DNA of 12,121 nucleotides, taken from contig CAZWDL010000170.1 of the NCBI GenBank assembly GCA_964632995.1, forward strand, positions 1 through 12,121, in the 5' to 3' direction. Of the stretch, positions 7,611 to 12,121 are shown piece after piece (positions within the stretch are counted from its first letter, which is position 1; each line of letters starts with the position of its first letter). The notes below the pieces were generated by a model. It made no database searches. It saw only the letters and a list, made by a program, of their open reading frames with translations, and was not told the origin of the DNA. The position numbers and the translations under genes are program-made. This DNA is from CAZWDL01 sp964632995 (GTDB taxonomy: Bacteria; Bacteroidota; Bacteroidia; Chitinophagales; Saprospiraceae).

Positions 7611-7813
7611 GACTTGGCAGTACGCTATATTTTACAAAATGCCGGCCGGCCATTTCGCCGGCGCGGATCATTTTTTTAGAAAGCGGCAGACTATAGGGTA
7701 GGAAGGGCCTTTTTCACGATCTCAAGGGTTCAAAATCCTGTGAGCCTACCTGCGTGTCCCCATCTATTTTGTTGTGAATTTCCACGCCCACCCAAGGCAT
7801 CACATACAAACCT

Positions 7814-7860
7814 TTAGAGCATGTTTGGAGGCCAATCTTTGGCCTCCAAACATGCTCTAA
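7814..7860. repeat. Perfect 22-bp-stem palindrome
   Basis: The arms 7814-7835 and 7839-7860 are perfect reverse complements around the 3-nt loop TCT. The outer ends are TTAGAGCATG and CATGCTCTAA. Neither side has a T run, so it does not look like an intrinsic terminator. The same ten bases TTAGAGCATG occur alone at 10933-10942. Confidence 0.85.
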
Positions 7861-7984
7861 GCCGGTGCGGGCGGACTGCCCGGCCGACGCGAACTGCCGG
7901 ACGAATAATGGATACCAGGCCGGCGCGCCGTAGCGGGCGGCGATCGGGATACCCCCGTTTTTTTTAAAAAAAGAAAAAGGGTTC

Positions 7985-8038
7985 ACCCTGTGTGAATAAA
8001 ATTTCTTTCGGAATTTTGCCACAGGCATTCCACAGGGT
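7985..8038. repeat. Nested inverted repeat
   Basis: ACCCTGTGTGAAT (7985-7997) and ATTCCACAGGGT (8027-8038) pair with a single extra base. Inside, AAAATTTC faces GGAATTTT. Role not known. Confidence 0.5.
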
Positions 8039-8096
8039 AAAAGGGTACCCGCCTACGCTATCGCTACGGCGGGCAGAGAAAGAGCTAAAGGGCCTG

Positions 8097-8129
8097 CCCC
8101 GTGAAATCACGCGCGGCTATTTCACGGGG
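8097..8129. repeat. 11-bp-stem hairpin over the stop codon of the SUMF1-like gene
   Basis: CCCCGTGAAAT (8097-8107) and ATTTCACGGGG (8119-8129) are perfect reverse complements and include the TGA stop (8122-8124, minus strand). It could act at the 3' end of that transcript, but no T run follows on the minus strand. Confidence 0.65.
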
Positions 8130-8926
8130 TAACGCGGTACCGGGAAAGCCGAAACCCTACGTTGTAGTCCCGGAAGTCGGCAATGACCCTGAAGCGGTAG
8201 GCGACGCGGCTGTAACGATTGAGGTTGAGCCAGGACCCGCNNNNNNNNNNACCCGCCACGAACCACGCGGATGCTTTCATCCCCACCTTTAATCCAGGCC
8301 GAGCCATCCTCCGGCGCACCCTTATAGCTGTCGCGCCACACATCCGCACACCACTCCCATACATTTCCGCTCATATCGTACAGCCCCAGCGCGTTGGGCC
8401 GCTTGCGCCCCACGGGTTGGGTTTGCCCTTGGCTATTGTCGTCATACCAGCCCACTTCGGGCAGGTAATGGCTGCCGGCGTACTCGTAAGAGAAAGCCGC
8501 CCCGCAGCGCCCGCCCCGGGCGGCGTATTCCCACTGCGCCTCGCTGGGCAGGGCGAAGCGGCAGCCGTCTTTGGCGTTCAGGCCGGCCATTTCGGGCAGG
8601 GCGTTGAGGCGATCCAGAAAGCCTGCTTTTCCTTCTTTTTCTACACCTCGTTCTACTCCCACGATGTCGTCCCAGCTCACCCTTTCCACCGGGCGGCCTG
8701 CGCCTTTAAAACGAGCCGGATTCTCCCCCATCACCGCTTCCCACAGGCCTTGGGTGACGGGGTACTGGCCCAGCTCGAAATCTGCAGGGAAGGTGATTTT
8801 GTGGTTGCCTTGGATCAAGAAGCTGCCCTTTTGCACCTGCACGGTGTGGAAGGTGTAGCCGTTGGCGGTGTAGGCGCGCCGGCGGCGCTGTACGGTGGGA
8901 GAGAGGGCGTACAAAGTAGCGGCCAT
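8122..8926 (-). CDS. Formylglycine-generating-enzyme (SUMF1)-like domain protein, with a false gap near its 3' end
   Basis: A single-domain protein of the FGE-sulfatase/SUMF1 family with a C-type-lectin-like fold. Family signatures are in order: GSFLIQG (35-41), LGQYPVTQGLWEAVMG (52-67), RPVERVSWDD (78-87), LPSEAQWEYAARGG (126-139), GLYDMSGNVWEWCADV (181-196), VVRGG, then GSWLNLNRYSRVAYRFR and NVGFRLSR after the N run. The two halves lie in different frames only because of the 10 N. The flanks share GCGGGT; merging them removes 16 bases and gives VVRGGSWLNL and a clean 262-aa protein. I chose ATG 8926, preceded by AAAAAACACC and, 13 nt upstream, a TATCTTTA motif; an in-frame start at 8977 lies upstream of that motif. 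Most relatives outside true sulfatase maturases are not proven enzymes, and no signal peptide is evident, so activity is open. No partner sulfatase is in the window. Confidence 0.85.
8241..8250. other. Assembly gap (10 N), probably false
   Basis: The bases on both sides carry the same hexamer (ACCCGC before and after on the plus strand). Collapsing it restores the SUMF1 reading frame, so the true sequence is likely 16 bases shorter with nothing missing. Confidence 0.85.
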
Positions 8927-8939
8927 GGTGTTTTTTAGG

Positions 8940-8947
8940 TAAAGATA
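8940..8947 (-). promoter_or_regulatory. Putative -7 element (TATCTTTA) of the SUMF1-like gene
   Basis: TATCTTTA on the minus strand is one base from TAnnTTTG and lies 13 nt before ATG 8926, the same spacing as at the Uma2 gene. No -33 element is obvious. Confidence 0.35.
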
Positions 8948-9019
8948 AGGATTTTGAAGTTTTCTTTGGTGAAGCATTCACCGGCCGGGAAGCAACGGAG
9001 CGGCAATTGCCGGGCTTCT

Positions 9020-9156
9020 GTGGAAATAACGATTGTAAAGCGCATACCATACCAACCGATAAGATACCGAGCGGTTCAGGAATCGTGAAAATCGCTGACG
9101 CCTACCACATTATCGGCGACGATTCCCCCTATCTGTTTGCCTTGAATGAGCACTAG
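9020..9156 (+). pseudogene. Remnant of the N-terminus of a 'SGSG...GDDSPYLF' protein (DUF6929/SdiA-regulated-like)
   Basis: From 9020 one frame reads VEITIVKRIPYQPI; the next frame reads IPSGSGIVKIADAY followed by HIIGDDSPYLFALNEH and a TAG at 9154-9156. The block IPSGSG..K....Y.IGDDSPYLF.L is what I recall from the start of Bacteroidota beta-propeller-like proteins of the DUF6929/SdiA-regulated type. The two pieces are out of frame with each other and the rest of the protein is missing: the next gene's 3' end begins ten bases later. This is therefore best read as a truncated, frameshifted fragment. Family naming is from memory of the motif and is tentative. Confidence 0.4.
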
Positions 9157-9167
9157 TCGCACTAGTC
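9150..9167. repeat. Tandem 9-bp duplication (GCACTAGTC x2)
   Basis: GCACTAGTC occurs twice back to back, exactly where the plus-strand remnant ends and the minus-strand Uma2 gene ends. It may be the scar of the event that joined the two. Confidence 0.6.
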
Positions 9168-9810
9168 AGCCCTCTTTGCTCTCAAAGCCCAAATTGTCAT
9201 ACAAATCCTTCATCTCCAAGGCAAAATCCCCCAATGGCAAGCTTTGCGCCAAGCTGTCGTAATCGGTGCTGCGCCAGCGCTCCGAGCCAGGCAGGCGCTC
9301 GAAGAGCGTGGCGAAGGGGCGATCCTGCTCTAAGTAAATAATGTACTGTAGGCTAGGTATGGATTTATAGCCCAGCAGTTTATCGCCGAAATCGCGGTTG
9401 CGGCTAGAGGCGGAGATGACTTCGGCCACGAGCCAGGGGTTGGTGTAGGCTTCCTTGCCGGCTGAATAAGTGAAGGGCGCCGGCTGCCCCTTGACTACGG
9501 AGGCATCCGGCGAGTAGGCTTTTTCTAAAGCCTCAATGAAGACGTGGCGGTTGCTGCCGTAGCGGCCATAATCGCGCTGGCCGCGCAAAGCGATAAAGAG
9601 GGCACCGAGCAAATTGGCGACAATCTTTTCGTGCTCATCAGAAGCGATACTCATCAGAACAATATTTCCCCGCTCGTACTCAATACGGTACTCACACTCA
9701 GCCAGGCAAGCGGTGAAATCGCTGAAGCTGGCGGGCACGAGGATTTCGCCGGCCCCCAGGGTCCGGAGGCGATCGTCGAGGCTAGTAGGTATGGTGGCTA
9801 TAGTGGCCAT
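9166..9810 (-). CDS. Uma2-family (DUF820) restriction-endonuclease-fold protein
   Basis: A 214-aa protein with the Uma2 layout. Helical N-terminal strands with EYRIEYERGNIVLMS (40-54) precede SDEHEKIVANLLGALFIAL (58-75), and then the PD-(D/E)xK core: SPDASVV (Asp102), WLVAEVIS (Glu130) and RDFGDKLLGYKSIPSLQYI (Lys144/Lys149). All putative catalytic residues are present. The family is abundant and often multicopy in Bacteroidota and cyanobacteria; its biological role is not settled and nuclease function is predicted by fold. I chose ATG 9810 rather than an in-frame upstream start at 9888 because a promoter-like sequence lies between them. It stands alone, with a second Uma2 fragment 235 bp upstream. 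Confidence 0.85.
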   Translation of the reverse strand: MATIATIPTSLDDRLRTLGAGEILVPASFSDFTACLAECEYRIEYERGNIVLMSIASDEHEKIVANLLGALFIALRGQRDYGRYGSNRHVFIEALEKAYSPDASVVKGQPAPFTYSAGKEAYTNPWLVAEVISASSRNRDFGDKLLGYKSIPSLQYIIYLEQDRPFATLFERLPGSERWRSTDYDSLAQSLPLGDFALEMKDLYDNLGFESKEG

Positions 9811-9823
9811 AGAATTTAATATA

Positions 9824-9853
9824 CAAAGAATAGCGGCTTGGTGCAAGGCCAAA
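9824..9853 (-). promoter_or_regulatory. Putative promoter of the Uma2 gene
   Basis: On the minus strand TTTG (9850-9853) is followed 17 nt later by TATTCTTTG (9824-9832), which is TAnnTTTG with one extra spacer base. It ends 13 nt before ATG 9810 and supports that start. Confidence 0.4.
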
Positions 9854-10044
9854 GCAGGGGCCTTTGGTAGAATCGTCTCGCATACCACCTACCATGCCGG
9901 GCAAATGGCTATAATTTGCAAATATGGGGCTGAGGCCTAAGGAATGAAGTGTGATGAAAGCCACTATTGGCAGGGGAAAATGCACCCCTTTAGTTTTTCA
10001 AAATAAGGTGCTCCACAAAGCCCAGCCACACCGCTGTTGGCTGC

Positions 10045-10152
10045 CTAAAAGGGCTTGCAGAGCTGCGGGGCCTGGAGAAGGGCCTGCGGATCGTTGCGGT
10101 AGAAGCCTTCTATTTGGTATTTGTCCTGTGCGACCAGCACATACTCCCGCAG
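10045..10152 (-). pseudogene. Uma2-family fragment fused behind a truncated arsR-like gene
   Basis: In the frame shifted from the regulator, the minus strand reads LREYVLVAQDKYQIEGFYRN and then a stop at 10045-10047, 35 residues in all. This corresponds to the conserved Uma2 segment following the catalytic lysines; the intact neighbour has SLQYIIYLEQDRPFATLFER in the same place. No start codon and no core precede it, so it is a gene remnant, not a gene. Its 5' boundary coincides with the point where the ArsR-like protein loses similarity. Confidence 0.6.
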
Positions 10153-10406
10153 GCTTTGAGTTTTCTGAGGTGCTGTGAAATGGCGGGTGTGCTCATGCCC
10201 AGGATGTCGGACAGGTCGCAGGGGCAGAGTTCCTTTTCCTCCTCTAGTAAGAACAGGATTTTCAATCGCACTTCACTGCCGGCCAGCGCCAGGGAACGGC
10301 TTAACTTCCGGAAGGCTTCTGCATTCGTTTCCACCGTCCGCCGGCAGTTGTCAAATCGCACATGCTCTACTTGCTGGAGCCTGGATATGATGGCTTCCAG
10401 CTTCAT
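10110..10406 (-). CDS. ArsR/SmtB-family metalloregulator, truncated after the recognition helix
   Basis: From ATG 10406 the protein has 98 aa; an in-frame start at 10463 adds 19 residues of no known similarity. Residues 43-84 carry the winged-helix core: GSEVRLKILFLL, then ELCPCDL with the Cys61-Pro-Cys63 pair of the alpha-3 metal site typical of As/Cd/Pb-type sensors, then the recognition helix GMSTPAISQHLRKLK (70-84). After Lys84 the normal beta-wing (usually G...REG....Y.L) is missing and replaced by 14 unrelated residues and a stop. The DNA instead continues in another frame as a Uma2 fragment. Without the wing, DNA binding and dimer stability are doubtful, so this is probably a decaying gene. 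It lies downstream of the YnfA-type gene on the same strand and near RND metal-efflux remnants, which suggests a former metal-resistance cluster. Confidence 0.75.
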   Translation of the reverse strand: MKLEAIISRLQQVEHVRFDNCRRTVETNAEAFRKLSRSLALAGSEVRLKILFLLEEEKELCPCDLSDILGMSTPAISQHLRKLKACGSMCWSHRTNTK

Positions 10407-10486
10407 ATTGTCGGGTACGCCCTGCAGGAGCAGGTAAACGGTGTCCCAACGCCGCCTTGCCACACCGTATCAGTTTTCCCGCCTGA

Positions 10487-10828
10487 TTAACTTCCCCGCG
10501 GCGCATACATTATAATAAGCACACCCACCAGCGCCACAAACCCACCTATGAGATCGTACTTATCGGGAACAACACCATCCACTTTCCAGCCCCAGAAAAT
10601 GGCCATTACGATAAAGATTCCACCATAAGCGGCGTATACACGACCAAAATTGGCCGGCTGCATACTGGCAACTACACCATATATTGCCAGGGCAATTCCT
10701 CCAATCAGGCCTAGCCACCAAGGTTTTTCGCTTCGTAAGCTGAGCCAGACAAGATACCCGCCTCCTATTTCAAACAGTCCGGCAAGTAGGAATAAAGCCA
10801 ATGAACGCGCAATCTCCATTATATACAT
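10487..10828 (-). CDS. ynfA: YnfA family (UPF0060) small membrane protein
   Basis: A 113-aa protein, close to the family norm of about 108. Four hydrophobic segments are visible (about residues 8-28, 36-54, 66-82 and 91-109). Family hallmarks are FEIGGGYLVWLSLR (19-32), the strongly conserved GRVYAAYGGIFI, VDGVVPDKYD, and a final ALVGVLIIMY. YnfA proteins are inner-membrane relatives of small multidrug resistance transporters; transport activity has been reported for some, while substrates here are unknown. Start ATG 10828 or Met4 (10819) are both possible. The gene precedes the truncated ArsR-type regulator with about 80 nt between (or 23 nt with the longer regulator start), so the two may be co-transcribed. 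It looks intact. Confidence 0.9.
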   Translation of the reverse strand: MYIMEIARSLALFLLAGLFEIGGGYLVWLSLRSEKPWWLGLIGGIALAIYGVVASMQPANFGRVYAAYGGIFIVMAIFWGWKVDGVVPDKYDLIGGFVALVGVLIIMYAPRGS

Positions 10829-10967
10829 ACGCGATGATTTTAAAATAATGTCAGTTCCGGATTACGCCCTGGGTGCGGTTGCGATTTGTCTCAAGAGCCA
10901 GCCGGCTTGTCCCTGGTTTTCGATGTTGCTTCTTAGAGCATGATTTGCTAGTCTAGGGGCCTTCGGG

Positions 10968-11115
10968 AAAAGCACTGAAAACCCGTTAAAAACAAAATAC
11001 TGTATGAGCGACGAAGCAGACTAAGCAAGCATCAAAGCTAAACAACCTACACCATTAGGAGCAAAGTCAAAGCGTTCAGCGCGAGTTTATTTTGTTTAGG
11101 GTTTTCAGTGCTTTT
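10968..11115. mobile_element. 148-bp MITE-like unit with long terminal inverted repeats
   Basis: AAAAGCACTGAAAACCC (10968-10984) and GGGTTTTCAGTGCTTTT (11099-11115) are perfect reverse complements. Pairing continues inwards with gaps: TAAAAACAAAATA on the left faces TTTATTTTGTTTA on the right. I find no coding capacity and no clear target-site duplication. Its ends differ from the element at 858-1012, so it is another family. Confidence 0.65.
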
Positions 11116-11151
11116 GGAGCGTTAAAAAATGAATACAGCCTTGATCTTTTG

Positions 11152-11177
11152 GTTCTTTTGTATCAAGACAAAAGAAC
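11152..11177. repeat. 10-bp-stem hairpin
   Basis: GTTCTTTTGT and ACAAAAGAAC pair around the 6-nt loop ATCAAG. It is AT-rich without a flanking T run on the minus strand that would make it a standard terminator for the adaptor remnant, though it lies about 70 nt past that gene's stop. Confidence 0.6.
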
Positions 11178-11244
11178 AAATCAATTAAGGCAATACAAGT
11201 CAAACCCAGGGGTTTACTGACGATAAATTCTCCAGCCCTGCCGT

Positions 11245-11649
11245 TTAGTGACTATGCGAGGTCTGGCTCTTTTTCATTTCGGAAATGAGGTAGTAAGCAC
11301 CGGTCCAGGCCACTTTGGCGCTTGGGGGCAGAAGCTCCAGCAAGTTGATTTCCACCCATCCTTCATCGGACCTGACGGAGCGAATTTCTACCGGTGTGAA
11401 AGCCCATTCGGTTTTTCCTTCTTCGTCGTGCTGTTCCGCCAGGAAGATATAAGGTTTTCCTTCCTCTTCTACAATGGCCGCTTCGGGCAGGGCTTTTACG
11501 GTTTTGGTTTCGGTGAGGATTTTCCCCTTGATGTACATGCCGGGAATCAGGTAGTCTTTTTTTTGTTCAATCTCGGCATGCACATGCACCGCCTTGGGGT
11601 TGGAACCTTTCAGCATCATGATGATGCCGCCCAACGGCCTGCTCTCCAC
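11245..11649 (-). pseudogene. C-terminal remnant of a CusB/CzcB-like periplasmic adaptor (membrane-fusion protein)
   Basis: An open frame of 134 codons, beginning at a GTG (11649) directly after the stop of the preceding fragment. It covers only the C-terminal beta-barrel and membrane-proximal parts of an RND adaptor: NPKAVHVHAEIE, LIPGMYIKGKI, LPEAAIVEEEGKPYIF, then FTPVEIRSVRSDEGWVEI, and a His-containing tail SHSH. Complete adaptors are about 350-400 residues with a signal peptide, lipoyl and hairpin domains, none of which is here. Adaptors of this kind link an inner-membrane RND pump to an outer-membrane channel for Cu, Ag, Zn or Co export. The coding sequence itself has no stops, so truncation may be recent. 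Confidence 0.75.
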
Positions 11650-12045
11650 CTACAGCTCCTTCCCTCTTGCCACTTTCAACGCATACTGCGCCTTGTTGTA
11701 TTGCTTGCGCTCGGCTATCCAGAATGCCTTTTCGTAGGTTACCGAAGAGTTGAGCGCGGCGACCATGTTCTTGATGGCCTCTACCGGCTCTACGCCCAGT
11801 TCCGCCGCCTTGACCCGGTCGATATCTATGTTTTTGGCCGGCTGGTCAATCCGCTGCAAAACGCGCACATTGCGGGTAGCGGAAAGCGCAGCGACGGTAT
11901 CCCTGATGTTCCCGGCAATCTCGCGCAGCATTTGCAGGTCGTTCCCCTTGATTTGAACATCAATGGGGGAGGGTTTCCCTTCGTTCAGTGCTGCGGTGAT
12001 CATGCCGCCGGTGTTGAAACTCAGTTCAAGGCCCGGAAATTGGGA
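11650..12045 (-). pseudogene. Internal fragment of a CusA-like heavy-metal RND pump
   Basis: In one frame from about 12045 the sequence reads SQFPGLELSFNTGGMITAAL, then IDVQIKGNDLQ, LQRIDQPAKNIDIDRVKAAE, NSSVTYEKAFWI. This is the second periplasmic (porter) segment of the AcrB/CusA superfamily, about 120 of more than 1000 residues. After FWI (about 11715) similarity ends and 21 residues of charged helix (AERKQYNKAQYALKVARGKEL) run to a TAG, perhaps from an outer-membrane channel gene. No transmembrane segments or start are present, so it cannot be a working pump. It abuts the adaptor remnant with no spacer. Confidence 0.75.
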
Positions 12046-12062
12046 TCTTTCACAAAAGCATC

Positions 12063-12119
12063 TTATTTCCCTTCCCGCAGCGCCCCGGCATACGCATTGG
12101 GCAGCGGGCTTTCCTCCAC
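12063..12119 (-). pseudogene. 3' end of an unidentified frame, cut by the window edge
   Basis: On the minus strand the frame from the edge reads VEESPLPNAYAGALREGK and ends at TAA (12063-12065). I do not recognise it. It directly precedes the RND fragment in a different frame. It may be the true end of a gene outside the window or one more piece of the scrambled efflux locus. Confidence 0.3.
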
Positions 12120-12121
12120 GG

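Larger units (their letters stand above)
7611..8096. other. Palindrome-rich non-coding spacer between convergent genes
   Basis: No credible gene is visible here. Apart from the hairpins listed separately it holds GGTAGG (7697-7702) facing CCTACC (7745-7750), a T8A7 block near 7961-7975, and CCCGCC facing GGCGGG around a TACGCTATCGCTACG core (about 8048-8073). It separates the terminator of the plus-strand secreted protein gene from the 3' end of the minus-strand SUMF1-like gene. It may be a collection of intergenic repeat sequences. Confidence 0.6.
10829..11244. other. Intergenic region with palindromic element and hairpin, no gene
   Basis: No credible coding region. From left to right it contains the upstream region of ynfA, a lone TTAGAGCATG (10933-10942), a MITE-like inverted-repeat unit (10968-11115), a strong hairpin (11152-11177), and the end of the adaptor-protein remnant. 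Confidence 0.6.

Noticed and set aside
7697..7750. tRNA-like 3' half (GGGTTCAAAATCC T-arm, GGTAGG facing CCTACC)
   Set aside because: The span is too short for a tRNA, has no D-arm or anticodon arm, and the acceptor strands do not pair in the right register with the T-arm.
7714..8028. Minus-strand open frame of 104 codons
   Set aside because: It runs through the perfect 22-bp palindrome and the nested inverted repeat, has no recognisable motif and low-complexity stretches; likely chance.
8219..8938. Long plus-strand open frame opposite the SUMF1-like gene
   Set aside because: It crosses the N run and mirrors conserved SUMF1 motifs on the other strand.
7816..11177. CRISPR array
   Set aside because: The repeats are inverted palindromes at irregular spacing, with no regularly spaced direct repeats and no cas genes.

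Overview
The window looks like accessory DNA from a member of the Bacteroidota, most likely Saprospiria/Lewinella-like (lineage inferred, not proven). The signs are a T9SS C-terminal sorting domain on a large secreted protein, several TAnnTTTG-type -7 promoter motifs, A-rich start regions without Shine-Dalgarno sequences, and lamin-tail and DUF3616 domains. A run of 10 N at 8241-8250 shows that this is scaffolded draft sequence.

Left part (1-3434), a phosphorus-scavenging neighbourhood. On the minus strand is the 5' part of a secreted fusion of a glycerophosphodiesterase-like (GDPD/PI-PLC-like) domain with an alkaline phosphatase. It is broken by a 155-bp palindromic, MITE-like element flanked by a 5-bp target duplication. 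Removing element plus one duplication (160 bp) restores one reading frame. Divergent to it is a two-gene phosphonate operon. Its first gene is a chimera: a nearly complete PhnZ-type HD oxygenase joined in frame to the C-terminal two thirds of an HpnW/TIGR03364-type FAD oxidoreductase whose dinucleotide-binding N-terminus is missing. Its second gene is a TIGR03351-type, phosphonatase-like HAD hydrolase that overlaps the first by one base.

Middle (3435-8121). A promoter and then a 1290-residue secreted protein with three copies of a lamin-tail-like module of about 180 residues, a cadherin/Ig-like stretch, a DUF3616-like domain, a standard lamin-tail domain and a T9SS tail. A clear intrinsic terminator follows. 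The next 500 bp are non-coding and rich in palindromes, including a perfect 22-bp-stem hairpin.

Right part (8122-12121), all on the minus strand apart from one remnant. It holds a formylglycine-generating-enzyme-like (SUMF1) protein whose apparent frameshift is an artefact of the N run; a remnant of a 'GDDSPYLF' protein; a Uma2-family nuclease-like gene; an ArsR/SmtB regulator whose 3' end is replaced by a Uma2 fragment; a YnfA-type membrane protein; a second palindromic element; and a scrambled remnant of a CusBA-like heavy-metal RND efflux locus.

The recurring theme is recombination and decay: a reversible-looking MITE insertion, an in-frame gene-gene deletion fusion, and several chimeric gene ends. 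Some of these joins could be assembly errors and should be tested on reads before being read as biology.
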